Origin: an uncultured Prevotella sp.
GTDB taxonomy: Bacteria > Bacteroidota > Bacteroidia > Bacteroidales > Bacteroidaceae
Reading direction: 5' to 3'
Length of the DNA: 25,871 bases
Assembly (NCBI GenBank): GCA_937898715.1
Contig: CALEKA010000036.1
Coordinates: 1 to 25,871 of the forward strand
Shown here in pieces: positions 6,137-13,684 of this stretch; the stretch's first letter is position 1; the number at the start of each line of letters is the position of its first letter. The translations under genes were made by a program, and so were the position numbers. Under the pieces are notes generated by a model. That model searched no databases. It was not told the DNA's origin and worked only from the letters and a program-made list of their open reading frames with translations.

Positions 6137-8932
6137 TCAAAACTTGTAGCTCACATTGAGGCTAAAGTTGCGTCCGGGACGGTAGGAGCGTGTCAACTCT
6201 TCCACTTTGCGGTGGGTGCCATCGTTCAGTGTCACATCGTTGAACTGCTTGAATTGTACTTTCTCACCTATGATGTCTTTCAGTCCGAGTTTGAGTTCGA
6301 AATGTCCGAAGGTGCGGCCAAGGGAGAGGTCGAGCGAGTTGCGTGGCATTTCGTAAGAGTCGGGGATATTGATGGTCTGATCGGCAGTAGAGCCGAGGTT
6401 GCGCCCCACTCCGATGAGTCGTCGGCCTATACGATTGTACTGCAACGCTGCGCTCCAAGCTTGATGGTTGTAGAACACGCCAAGGTTGAGCAGATAGGGC
6501 GATTGCCCCTGCATAGGCCGATTCTTCTGACGGGATCCTGCTGGAAATTGCACACGGCTCTTGATGAGCGATCCGTTGAACACGAGTGTGAAATCGGGCA
6601 GTCCGATAAAGCCCATATTCTTGCGCACATCAAGTTCAAGTCCGTACGACAGGGCGCTGCGAGCGTTAACGTAAGAGTAGATCTGGTCTGTGCCTCCCGT
6701 CACGGTATAGGCCCACTCTATGGGGCTATCGAAGTGCTTGTAGAAGGCGGCGAGGCTGATCTGATCACCTCTTGAGGGATAGAATTCGTAGCGGAGGTCA
6801 ACGTTGTCGACGTAGCACGACTTGAGGTCGGTATTGCCTTGTACAGACGATGAGAGGTCGAAGTCGTAGAACACGGATGGGCTCACTTCGCGAAATTCCG
6901 GACGATTGACCGAACGACCGTAAGAGGCGCGGATCTGCTGACGGGGGTCGATGTGCCAAGTAAGGTTGACGGAGGGGAAGATATCGTTGCCGTCGTAGTA
7001 TCGGCTCTTGGGGCTACGCTCGTAATCTCGCGTGTTGCTCACCAATTCCATGCGAGAGTGTTCGAAGCGGGCACCTGCATACACATTGAACGATCCGAGG
7101 GGCAGATTGACGGCGGCATAAGCAGAAGCTATGAGATGATGGCCATCGTAGTCATTGCGCATCTTGGTATCGTCGATAAGATAAAGGCCCTTGTCACCAT
7201 AATTGGCATCGACCATGAGCTGCGTGGCGAGATCGAGCGAACGGAAGTCGGCAGGCAGCGTATTGTCCGTAGGGTCCCATTGGTAGATAAAGCTGCGCGT
7301 GTTGTAACTGCGCGTGCGATACTCTGCATAAGCCCCTGCATAGAGTTCGGGCTGAATGTGGGGTGCTTCGAAGCGATAACGATAGTTGATGGCGCCCGAG
7401 GCAAGGTGTTCGTCGAGGCGGGTAAACTCTCTGCTGATGTCGTTGCCCGTATTGAGTGCCACATGGTCAATGTCCACACTGTTGTCGAGCGAGTAACGGC
7501 GACGGTCGGGCAGATTGCGATTGGCATAAGCATAGCCCGCGCTCCAGTCAAGGCGAGAGCGTTCCCAGAGGTATTTACCCGTCAGCTGCGTGTTGTACGT
7601 GGTGCGTGATGAATAGTAATATTCTGCTTCGTGCACCTGGTCGCTCTGGGCGTTGAAGCCATCGCGCTCGGTATAGCGGTCTGTGCCCAGCTGATTGAAG
7701 ATGTTTTTCCACTCATATCGTCCCGCTCCGTGAGCCGGTACGAAGGTGAGATTGAACATTGCACCGAGGCGCACATTGTTGGCATACTGACGGTCGGTAG
7801 TGTTGCGTAGGAACACGCTCTCGTTGTGCTCTAAATCGTAAGCACCGAAGAATGCATTCTTCATCGGAGCATACGTGCGATAATTGTTGCTATAGTTCAC
7901 TGAGCCAAGCAGGGCAATGAGCGCACCGCTCTGGAGTTCGCGTGAGCGATTGACGTCGGCCGATAGTGAGAGGTCTGCCCAGGGCGTATGGCGGTGAATG
8001 GTCCAATCATTGCTGAGCCCGCAGTCGGCCAAGCTGATGCCGCGTCCGCCAGGCGTTTGGGGCAGTACGGCATGGAGTCCACCCTTCAGGCTGCGAAAGC
8101 AGTCGAAACCTAAGAAGTCGGTCGCCCCACCCTTTGGGGCTAAGAAGGTGCGGAAGTGGCTCTGATCATTCACGCTTGCACCGACGGAAATGCGAGCCGA
8201 GTTCTCGTTGGGCACTTCCTTGGTATCGATCAGGATAAATCCTCCCGTGAAGTCGGCGGGATACTGCGGTGCGGGCGACTTCACAATCTGCATATTGTCT
8301 ACCTGCGAAGAGGGAATAATGTCAAACGAGAATGCACGTGAATCGGGCTCGCTCGAGGGCACGGCTGCACCGTTTATCCACACATTGTTGTAGCGCTGAG
8401 AGAGTCCGCGCACCATGACAAACTTCTGGTCGATGATGGAGATGCCGGGCACGCGGCGCATCACCTCCGATGCATCCTTATCCTGCGACTTGCTGATCTG
8501 CTGTGCCGAAATGCCACTTTGCACCACAAGGCTATTTTTCTCGGCTGCCACCTGTGCCGTTTCCGTATTGCGCTTAGCTTGTACGGTCACGGTGGCTGCG
8601 CCAAGATTGCTTTCAAGTTCATTCATGCGGATGATGAGCAATGTGTCTTGTCGTGCTGGATTGACGGAGAGTTGAGCCTTATGATAGCCCAAATAAGAGG
8701 CGGTAAGCGTATAGTTGCGTTGGGCCAGCGGGGCAATACTGAAGAGCCCATCACCATCCGTCACAGCCGTAAGTTGCGTCTGCACCACCCTCACGGTAGC
8801 ACCCACTAAGGCCTCGCCCGTGCGAGCATCAATCACCTTTCCGCGCAATGTTGCTGTGACACCTGCCACAGCTGTCTGCAGAGCAAGCCCAAGCATAAGG
8901 GCTAACAAGCAGAGTCGTCTGAATCTTTGCAT
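6137..8932 (-). CDS. TonB-dependent outer-membrane receptor
   Basis: 931 aa. An N-terminal signal peptide (to about residue 23) is followed by a carboxypeptidase-regulatory-like beta-sandwich (about 27-110: LRGKVIDARTGEALVGATVRV), a plug domain (about 125-240: DASEVMRRVPGISII, FVMVRGLSQRYNNVWINGA, FTGGFILIDTKE) and a 22-strand-type beta-barrel ending in an aromatic residue (LNVSYKF). It imports a ligand across the outer membrane using TonB energy. No SusD-like gene is adjacent, so it is not a standard SusC/D glycan system, and the ligand cannot be read from sequence. The VPGISIxDQKFVxVRGLxxRYN signature belongs to a receptor subgroup often paired with beta-helix lipoproteins like the one at 176-1699. 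It is divergent from the DUF4923 gene. Confidence 0.9.
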   Translation of the reverse strand: MQRFRRLCLLALMLGLALQTAVAGVTATLRGKVIDARTGEALVGATVRVVQTQLTAVTDGDGLFSIAPLAQRNYTLTASYLGYHKAQLSVNPARQDTLLIIRMNELESNLGAATVTVQAKRNTETAQVAAEKNSLVVQSGISAQQISKSQDKDASEVMRRVPGISIIDQKFVMVRGLSQRYNNVWINGAAVPSSEPDSRAFSFDIIPSSQVDNMQIVKSPAPQYPADFTGGFILIDTKEVPNENSARISVGASVNDQSHFRTFLAPKGGATDFLGFDCFRSLKGGLHAVLPQTPGGRGISLADCGLSNDWTIHRHTPWADLSLSADVNRSRELQSGALIALLGSVNYSNNYRTYAPMKNAFFGAYDLEHNESVFLRNTTDRQYANNVRLGAMFNLTFVPAHGAGRYEWKNIFNQLGTDRYTERDGFNAQSDQVHEAEYYYSSRTTYNTQLTGKYLWERSRLDWSAGYAYANRNLPDRRRYSLDNSVDIDHVALNTGNDISREFTRLDEHLASGAINYRYRFEAPHIQPELYAGAYAEYRTRSYNTRSFIYQWDPTDNTLPADFRSLDLATQLMVDANYGDKGLYLIDDTKMRNDYDGHHLIASAYAAVNLPLGSFNVYAGARFEHSRMELVSNTRDYERSPKSRYYDGNDIFPSVNLTWHIDPRQQIRASYGRSVNRPEFREVSPSVFYDFDLSSSVQGNTDLKSCYVDNVDLRYEFYPSRGDQISLAAFYKHFDSPIEWAYTVTGGTDQIYSYVNARSALSYGLELDVRKNMGFIGLPDFTLVFNGSLIKSRVQFPAGSRQKNRPMQGQSPYLLNLGVFYNHQAWSAALQYNRIGRRLIGVGRNLGSTADQTINIPDSYEMPRNSLDLSLGRTFGHFELKLGLKDIIGEKVQFKQFNDVTLNDGTHRKVEELTRSYRPGRNFSLNVSYKF

Positions 8933-9299
8933 ATATCTTATATAGTGTGTATATGTGAAATCGATCTACGCCCTCCCGGTCCCCCTGACAAGCATGCGGG
9001 GAGAAGGACCTCTGGTTACGTGTGCAAAGTTCACCACTCTGTGTTACGAAAGGGTTAAAATCCGCTCATGTTTTCGTAACGTTTTGTTGAAGCGCGCCCA
9101 CCCGTCTTATCCCCTAAGCTCCCATACGCTTGAATCAGCCCAAACCGCCCCATTGCTTGCAGTCTACGTCTATCAAAAAGTCCATTTCGTCTATTTCTCT
9201 CCATCCAAAGTTGCCTATCTCAGAGTTTTTCGCCAATTTTGCGCTGCATTTTATTATATGCGTCAACACACAAACTATAGTTATATATACATATTAGCA
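8933..9299. other. Divergent intergenic region (TonB receptor / DUF4923)
   Basis: A 367-bp gap. It holds the predicted DUF4923 promoter (9211-9241) and, on the minus strand, only a weak -7-like GAACTTTG near 9025-9032 for the receptor. An open frame runs through it into DUF4923 but lacks coding character. No other feature is seen. Confidence 0.5.
9211..9241 (+). promoter_or_regulatory. Promoter for the DUF4923 lipoprotein gene
   Basis: A -33-like TTG (9211-9213), a 20-bp spacer and CAATTTTG (9234-9241), one base off TAnnTTTG. Transcription would begin near 9248, giving a leader of about 50 nt. The same variant -7 box with 20-bp spacing occurs before the PUR gene (11076-11107). Confidence 0.5.
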
Positions 9300-9968
9300 A
9301 TGAAGAAGTTTTCCATTTCGTTAGCACTCCTTGCTGGCGCACTGACTCTGACAAGTTGCGGCACTACTGGCTCATTAGGTCAAAGTTCCAACAGCAACAT
9401 CTTGGGTAGCTCATCCAGCAGCACTACTACAGGCAGCATCCTGAGCGGTGCCAGCACCATCGGCAGCATCTTGGGCAACATCCTAAGCAACAGCTCAAGT
9501 CTGTCACAGAAAGACATCGTAGGCACATGGAACTACAGTGGCTCTGACTGCGTATTCAAGAGCGAGAATCTCCTTGCCAAGGCTGGTGGTGCCGTTGCTG
9601 CCAACAAGGTAAAGAGCGAACTCAACACTCAGTTGGCCAAGTTCGGCATCAAAGAAGGCGCTTGCTCGTTCACCTTCAATAGCGACAACACTTACAGCGC
9701 CAAGATAGGCAATCGCACCATCCAGGGCAACTATACACTCGACACCACCAATAAGACGGTGAAGATGACCTATCTGGGTGGCCTTGCCTCAATGACTCCC
9801 CACGTAGCTAAGTCGGGTGGCAAGCTGAGTCTGCTCATCGAGAGCGACAAGGTGCTCTCGCTCCTCAAGGGCGTTTCGGCTCTGGGCAAAGGCACATCTA
9901 TGAGCGCCATCAACTCTATTCTGGGCAACTACGATGGTCTCTACGTAGGTATGCAGTTGAGCAAGTAA
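9300..9968 (+). CDS. DUF4923-family lipoprotein
   Basis: 222 aa. The frame is open further upstream, but the ATG at 9300 is chosen because it begins a clean lipoprotein signal (MKKFSISLALLAGALTLTSC, cysteine 20) and sits about 50 nt after a promoter. A Ser/Gly/Thr-rich tether (about residues 21-70) precedes a lipocalin-like domain of the Bacteroidales DUF4923 family. That domain starts with DIVGTWNYSGSDCVFKSENLL, continues with CSFTFNSDNTYSAKIGNRTIQGNYTL, and ends with LYVGMQLSK. The protein is likely anchored in the cell envelope. The role of the family is unknown. It is monocistronic, with a hairpin directly after the stop codon. Confidence 0.8.
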   Translation: MKKFSISLALLAGALTLTSCGTTGSLGQSSNSNILGSSSSSTTTGSILSGASTIGSILGNILSNSSSLSQKDIVGTWNYSGSDCVFKSENLLAKAGGAVAANKVKSELNTQLAKFGIKEGACSFTFNSDNTYSAKIGNRTIQGNYTLDTTNKTVKMTYLGGLASMTPHVAKSGGKLSLLIESDKVLSLLKGVSALGKGTSMSAINSILGNYDGLYVGMQLSK

Positions 9969-9987
9969 CGCTCTACTGCATAGAGCG
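9969..9987 (+). terminator. Hairpin directly after the DUF4923 stop codon
   Basis: CGCTCTA (9969-9975), a 5-nt loop, then TAGAGCG (9981-9987), starting at the base after TAA. It has no T-run. A second inverted repeat (TTGGCGGAA at 10004-10012, TTCCGCCAA at 10044-10052) follows. These probably form the 3' end or stabilise the mRNA, but are not a textbook terminator. Confidence 0.45.
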
Positions 9988-10203
9988 AGCGTTGCAGCAC
10001 GCGTTGGCGGAACTCTTGATCAACGGGGCAACTCGTATACTAATTCCGCCAAAGCGTTGTGTAACCTATTTCCATAACAATATCTTTTCTTGTGCAGCAG
10101 GCGTCGTGAGGCGGTTGTTGCACTTTCTTTTGTATGCCAGCCTCAGCAATCGCCATAGCCAAGCCCCACAGCTGTCCCCTCCCTTCCTTCCACCACAATT
10201 CAG

Positions 10204-10260
10204 CCTGTTCTGTGGCAGCGACGCGTCCTCGCGTCAGCACCACCAACCAATCAAGAAGTA
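10204..10260. repeat. Dispersed palindromic repeat, copy A
   Basis: Core GACGCG-TCCT-CGCGTC (10220-10235). The flanks (TTCTGTGG before; CACCAACCAATCAAGAAGTA after) are shared in part with copies at 13142-13196 and 25561-25608. All three copies are in gaps between genes and in the same orientation. Confidence 0.7.
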
Positions 10261-10329
10261 ATTCAAGTTTTCTCTAAAGAAAGTCGTTTCTTTATGTCGT
10301 GGGCTTGTGATAAGGCTTTCACATCTTAA

Positions 10330-10353
10330 TTTCGGATTTAGAATGGGCGGGCT
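10330..10353. repeat. 24-bp dispersed repeat, copy 1
   Basis: A 24-bp sequence beginning TTTCGGATTTAG and ending GGGCGGGCT is identical to 25826-25849 and in the same orientation. Confidence 0.8.
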
Positions 10354-10413
10354 AAATCAGAAACTTCAGGAAGTAAGTACAAAGCAAGCCAACGCCCCTT
10401 CCACCACACATCT

Positions 10414-10441
10414 TATATACACGCGTGCGCGCACGCGCATA
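10414..10441. other. Alternating purine-pyrimidine (Z-DNA-prone) tract
   Basis: 28 bp of unbroken purine-pyrimidine alternation, mostly CG/CA/TG steps, containing the 16-bp perfect palindrome CGCGTGCGCGCACGCG (10422-10437). Shorter alternating runs lie at about 11010-11026 and 25628-25640, also non-coding. Confidence 0.6.
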
Positions 10442-10523
10442 ACAGAGTCTTTACCAGTTTTCTCCATCATCCTGCACTAATCTTTCTTACAGCATTGATT
10501 ATCAAGAATTTCCATCATCAATC

Positions 10524-10546
10524 TGCCTACACTTTACCTGCACTAT
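10524..10546. repeat. 23-bp dispersed repeat, copy 1
   Basis: The segment starting TGCCTACACTTT matches 25724-25746 at 21 of 23 positions, in the same orientation. Confidence 0.6.
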
Positions 10547-10690
10547 TGCTTTCACTTCCTCATTTCTCACCTTCTCCGTCAAAAAAGCTCGCTTCGCTCT
10601 GCATGCCAAGAGCCCTACTATCCTTACTCTCTCCCCATCACTCTTAAATCTTTTCCTGTTGCAAAAGTCAACCCATGCAAAAAGGTGAGA

Positions 10691-10822
10691 ACTCTTCCCA
10701 CCACTAATTCTCACTCTTCCCACCACTAATTCTCACTCTTCCCACCACTAATTCTCTCTCTTCCCACCACTAATTCTCACTCTTCCCACCACTAATTCTC
10801 ACTCTTCCTACCACTAATTTCG
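10691..10822. repeat. Six tandem copies of a 22-bp repeat
   Basis: Unit ACTCTTCCCACCACTAATTC plus TC, repeated six times without spacers. Units 1, 2, 3 and 5 are identical, unit 4 has one change (first base T) and unit 6 diverges at its end. It is pyrimidine-rich and non-coding. There are no spacers, so it is not CRISPR. Confidence 0.95.
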
Positions 10823-11075
10823 TCTTCTACTTACGACATTTTCAATCTGCTCAAGACGCATTTTGTCACAGTTCAACCATAGGCATGAAAGAATATGACA
10901 GGAAGAGTGCAAGCAAAACGAGTCTGCCTACACCACCTACCACCCTGATTTTCAGCACAAAGCAATTACGAAGTGTAAGAACTGCGTATATATTCTCCCC
11001 GAACTATCTGAAGCGCGCGTACACACGCGAGAGAGGGAGAATCGCATGCATCGATTTGTCTTTTTTATCAAATCA

Positions 11076-11107
11076 TTTGTTCATTTCAAAAAAAAGGTGC
11101 AATTTTG
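11076..11107 (+). promoter_or_regulatory. Promoter for the PUR gene
   Basis: -33 TTTG (11076-11079), a 20-bp spacer and CAATTTTG (11100-11107), one base off TAnnTTTG. The predicted start near 11114 gives a leader of about 43 nt. Confidence 0.6.
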
Positions 11108-11156
11108 ACACAGATAATATTCACACATCATAATCATATCAACCTGAATCAGACTT

Positions 11157-11528
11157 ATGGAAAACAAAGACAAACACAACGAAGCACGTATTGACAACGA
11201 AATACTCTTCTCGAAGACCGTAAAAGCAGGCAAACGCGTTTACTACATCGACGTGAAGCGCGATCGCAAAGGCGAATTCTACATCTCAATGACCGAAAGC
11301 AAACGCGTGAAAGACAGCGAAAATAGCCTACACCCCACCTTCGAAAAACATAAGATATTCCTCTATCGCGAAGACTTGGAGAAGTTTCAATCAGCCTTCA
11401 ATGCCGCCGCAGCTTACACACAGGAGCAAGAGCCACGCCTCGACTTTGCCACCGAATGGAGCCAACCCGAAGCTGAAGCAGAAACTGAGACCGAAGCTGG
11501 AGAGTACAAGATCGACATCGAATTCTGA
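11157..11528 (+). CDS. PUR-family (DUF3276) DNA/RNA-binding protein
   Basis: 123 aa. Residues about 14-85 match the Bacteroidota DUF3276/PUR domain: ILFSKTVKAGKRVYYIDVKRD, GEFYISMTESKRV, HKIFLYREDLEKFQSAF. This is related to Pur-alpha and Borrelia BpuR, which bind single-stranded DNA or RNA. The C-terminal 35 residues are acidic (EAEAETETEAGEYKIDIEF). It probably acts in the cytoplasm as a dimeric nucleic-acid-binding regulator. It has its own promoter, and a separate promoter precedes the L25 gene downstream, so the two need not be co-transcribed. The family call is strong; targets are unknown. Confidence 0.85.
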   Translation: MENKDKHNEARIDNEILFSKTVKAGKRVYYIDVKRDRKGEFYISMTESKRVKDSENSLHPTFEKHKIFLYREDLEKFQSAFNAAAAYTQEQEPRLDFATEWSQPEAEAETETEAGEYKIDIEF

Positions 11529-11614
11529 ACCATCCTCCTAATTTCACCACTTGCCGAGAAACGTATATTTCACGCAAAATCAAGAAAAAACTTACAAGAA
11601 GCCACACAGAAGCC

Positions 11615-11645
11615 TTGCAGATTCGAGAAGAAATGCGTAATTTTG
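11615..11645 (+). promoter_or_regulatory. Promoter for the L25 gene
   Basis: TTG (11615-11617), a 20-bp spacer and TAATTTTG (11638-11645), an exact TAnnTTTG match. Transcription from about 11652 would give a leader of about 145 nt before the L25 ATG. Confidence 0.7.
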
Positions 11646-11651
11646 CACCCG

Positions 11652-11796
11652 ATTTGTCCTGCGGAGGCGAAAGCCTTACGTGTGATGGCGAATTAAGCGA
11701 GATAAAGTCAGCGCAGAAAGGAAGCGTTTGGTGCGCTATATCCTGGCGATGACGGAAACTTAATTTAGAGTAACACATATTTTTACAAACAAAACA
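11652..11796 (+). promoter_or_regulatory. Structured 5' leader of the L25 gene
   Basis: About 145 nt, long for this window. It contains AGGC-GAAA-GCCT (11665-11676, a GNRA tetraloop stem) and AGCGCA/TGCGCT (11710-11715 and 11732-11737). It ends in an AT-rich unstructured stretch before the ATG. It could be an r-protein autoregulatory leader; this is not shown. Confidence 0.35.
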
Positions 11797-12405
11797 ATGA
11801 AGCAAATTGCAATCAACGGTACTAAGCGTACCGACCTCGGCAAGAAGGCCACAAAGGAAATCCGTAAGGCAGGTAGCGTACCCTGCGTAATCTATGGCGA
11901 ACAGAAGGACGAAAACGGCGCTCCCGTAGCTATCCACTTCTCTGTAAGCGAAAAGGAAATCAACAAGCTCATCTATACTCCCCACATCTACCTCGTAGAC
12001 ATCAACATCGATGGTACTGACCACAAGGCAGTGCTCAAGGAAGTACAGTTCCACCCCGTAAAGGACAACGTGCTCCACGTAGACTTCTACGAAGTACACG
12101 CTGAGAAGCCTATCGTAATGGGTGTACCCGTTCAGGCTCAAGGTCTTGCAGCTGGTGTTCGCGCCGGTGGTCGCTTGATGATGATGGTTCGTAAGCTCAA
12201 GGTTCGCGCTATGTACGACCAAATCCCCGAAAAGCTCACCGTTGACGTTACAAGCCTCAACCTCGGTAAGACTATCAAGGCTGGCGACCTCCACTACGAA
12301 GGTCTCGAAATGGTTACTCCTAAGGAGGTAATCGTTTGCACCGTTAAGATGACTCGTGCCGCTATGGGTGCTGCTGCAGCTGCTGCAGCTTCTGCTGAGG
12401 CATAA
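11797..12405 (+). CDS. rplY: 50S ribosomal protein L25 (CTC/TL5 form)
   Basis: 202 aa, the long two-domain form of L25. The N-terminal 5S-rRNA-binding domain is present (about residues 1-92: IAINGTKRTDLGKKATKEIR, SVPCVIYGEQ, VLKEVQFHPVKDNVLHVDFYEV). It is followed by the beta-rich TL5/CTC domain (93-190: KPIVMGVPVQAQGLAAGVRAGG, LTVDVTSLNLGKTIKAGDL) and an Ala-rich tail. It binds 5S rRNA in the large subunit, and the CTC form is also a general stress protein in some bacteria. An exact-match promoter and a long leader precede it. It heads a group with pth and an Hsp15-like gene, which fits a ribosome-function cluster. Confidence 0.95.
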   Translation: MKQIAINGTKRTDLGKKATKEIRKAGSVPCVIYGEQKDENGAPVAIHFSVSEKEINKLIYTPHIYLVDINIDGTDHKAVLKEVQFHPVKDNVLHVDFYEVHAEKPIVMGVPVQAQGLAAGVRAGGRLMMMVRKLKVRAMYDQIPEKLTVDVTSLNLGKTIKAGDLHYEGLEMVTPKEVIVCTVKMTRAAMGAAAAAAASAEA

Positions 12406-12420
12406 TCTAAGCATACTCAC

Positions 12421-12506
12421 ATTAAGGGTTAAGCGTCTGAGCCCACTCAAGCGCATCACTGCATCAAAGGCAGCATGCACAGGGCTATCGACTCTTAACC
12501 CTTAAT
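12421..12506 (+). terminator. Long inverted repeat with structured interior between rplY and pth
   Basis: ATTAAGGGTTAAG (12421-12433) and CTTAACCCTTAAT (12494-12506) are a perfect 13-bp inverted repeat around 60 nt. Inside, AGCCC (12440-12444) pairs with GGGCT (12482-12486), and a CTGC/GCAG pair lies near the centre. A T-rich but not pure-T tail (TTATCTTATAA) follows. It probably ends the rplY transcript, but it is larger than usual and could be a small mobile inverted repeat. Confidence 0.55.
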
Positions 12507-12518
12507 TTATCTTATAAC

Positions 12519-12546
12519 CCCCTCAGAGCATGCCCCTCAGAGCATG
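12519..12546 (+). repeat. 14-bp tandem duplication over the pth start codon
   Basis: CCCCTCAGAGCATG occurs twice in direct succession (12519-12532 and 12533-12546). The second copy supplies the pth ATG (12544). The first supplies an out-of-frame ATG (12530) that opens a 13-codon frame overlapping pth. Confidence 0.8.
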
Positions 12547-13131
12547 CCCTTCACACACCATCAGAAAGTGAACTATCTCATAGTAGGATTAGGAAACATC
12601 GGCGATGAATACGCTCGCACACGCCACAACATAGGATTCAGAGTGGTCGACACGTTGGCACAAGAAGCCGGCATCACCTTCGAAGACAAACGATACGGAT
12701 TCGTAGCCACCATGAAGGTGAAAAACCAAACGCTCACGCTGCTCAAGCCCTCCACCTACATGAACCTCTCAGGCAATGCCGTGCGCTACTGGATGAATGA
12801 AAAGAAAATTCCCGTAGAACGCATGCTCGTGGTGGTCGACGACCTCTCTCTGCCCTTTGGACATCTGCGCCTGAAGCCCAGTGGTAGCGACGGCGGACAC
12901 AACGGATTAAAACACATTGCCTCCATACTCGGATCGCAGAAGTATGCACGCCTGCGCTTCGGCATTGGCAACGACTTCCCGCGCGGCGGACAAGTAGACT
13001 ACGTGCTCGGTGAGTTTACCCCCGAAGACCTCCAGACCATGGACGAAAGGCTCAAGCTCGCCGCAGAAGCCGTAAAGACATTCTGCCTCGCTGGCATCAA
13101 CGTGGCGATGAACGAGTACAACAATAAGTAA
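12544..13131 (+). CDS. pth: Peptidyl-tRNA hydrolase
   Basis: 195 aa. It cleaves the ester bond of peptidyl-tRNA released from ribosomes. Family motifs: YLIVGLGNIGDEYARTRHNIGF (with the catalytic His in RHN), KPSTYMNLSG, VVVDDLSLPFGHLRLKPSGSDGGHNGLK and RLRFGIG. Length is typical. The ATG at 12544 gives a seven-residue extension (PFTHHQK) before the usual family start; a GTG at about 12568 is a possible alternative. The start codon lies inside a 14-bp tandem duplication. It is followed by an Hsp15-like gene, so the pair would handle stalled peptidyl-tRNA complexes. Confidence 0.95.
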   Translation: MPFTHHQKVNYLIVGLGNIGDEYARTRHNIGFRVVDTLAQEAGITFEDKRYGFVATMKVKNQTLTLLKPSTYMNLSGNAVRYWMNEKKIPVERMLVVVDDLSLPFGHLRLKPSGSDGGHNGLKHIASILGSQKYARLRFGIGNDFPRGGQVDYVLGEFTPEDLQTMDERLKLAAEAVKTFCLAGINVAMNEYNNK

Positions 13132-13141
13132 CCTCCCCTCC

Positions 13142-13196
13142 CAGTTCTGTGGGCGACGCGTCCCGCGTCGGCATCAACCACCCATAACAAGGAGTT
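13142..13196. repeat. Dispersed palindromic repeat, copy B
   Basis: Core CGACGCG-TCC-CGCGTCG (13154-13170), flanked by CAGTTCTGTGGG and by a CATCAACCACCCATAACAAG tail like that of copy A. It lies in the 91-bp gap between pth and the S4 gene. Confidence 0.7.
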
Positions 13197-13222
13197 CCCC
13201 AAAAAAGAAACACCCCACTCCC

Positions 13223-13663
13223 ATGGAAGCACGATTAGACAAATGGCTTTGGGCAGCACGCATCTATAAGACGCGCACACTCGCAGCCGACGCTTGCAAG
13301 AACGGACGAGTCACCATCAACGGTGCACAAGCCAAGCCCTCACGCACCGTAAAGGCTGGCGACGAGGTGGGAGTAAAGAAATCGCCCATCACCTACACCT
13401 TCCGCGTAAAACAGCCTATCGAGAAACGCGTAGGAGCAAAACTCCTGCCCGATGTGCTCGAAAACATCACTTCAGCAGAGCAATACGAACTTCTCGAAAT
13501 GAGCCGCATCAGCGGATTCGTCGGTCGTGCCCGAGGCACAGGACGCCCCACAAAGAAGGACCGCCGTGCACTCGACGAATTTGCCGACGAGACGCCCATG
13601 TTTCTCGATTCCGACTTCAGCTTCGACGATGATGACGACGATGCTGACGACAACAACTTCTAA
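13223..13663 (+). CDS. hslR: S4-domain RNA-binding protein, Hsp15-like
   Basis: 146 aa. It has an N-terminal S4 domain (MEARLDKWLWAARIYKTRT, ACKNGRVTINGAQAKPS, VKAGDEVGV) with the Hsp15/HslR layout, then a basic region (GRARGTGRPTKKDRR) and an acidic tail (FSFDDDDDDADDNNF). Hsp15 binds free 50S subunits carrying peptidyl-tRNA and helps recycle them. Its place after pth and rplY agrees with ribosome rescue. The highly acidic tail is an addition to the basic family layout. The symbol is assigned from family resemblance. Confidence 0.8.
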   Translation: MEARLDKWLWAARIYKTRTLAADACKNGRVTINGAQAKPSRTVKAGDEVGVKKSPITYTFRVKQPIEKRVGAKLLPDVLENITSAEQYELLEMSRISGFVGRARGTGRPTKKDRRALDEFADETPMFLDSDFSFDDDDDDADDNNF

Positions 13664-13684
13664 CTCTACCTCTCCCCCCTCCCT

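Larger units (their letters stand above)
9969..11156. other. 1.2-kb repeat-rich gene-free region
   Basis: No convincing gene: the open frames are short, in low-complexity sequence and without family features. It contains two 3'-end inverted repeats, a palindromic dispersed repeat (10204-10260), a 24-bp dispersed repeat (10330-10353), an alternating purine-pyrimidine tract with a 16-bp palindrome (10414-10441), a 23-bp dispersed repeat (10524-10546), a 22-bp tandem repeat (10691-10822), and the PUR promoter (11076-11107). Confidence 0.7.

Noticed and set aside
6071..8393. Long plus-strand frames opposite the TonB receptor
   Set aside because: They are shadows: the minus-strand protein is a full-length recognisable receptor.
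8955..9299. A 115-residue N-terminal extension of the DUF4923 lipoprotein
   Set aside because: The downstream ATG at 9300 begins a complete lipoprotein signal peptide and lies just after a promoter. The extension would bury the signal internally.
10691..10822. CRISPR array
   Set aside because: The 22-bp units adjoin without spacers, and no cas gene is present.
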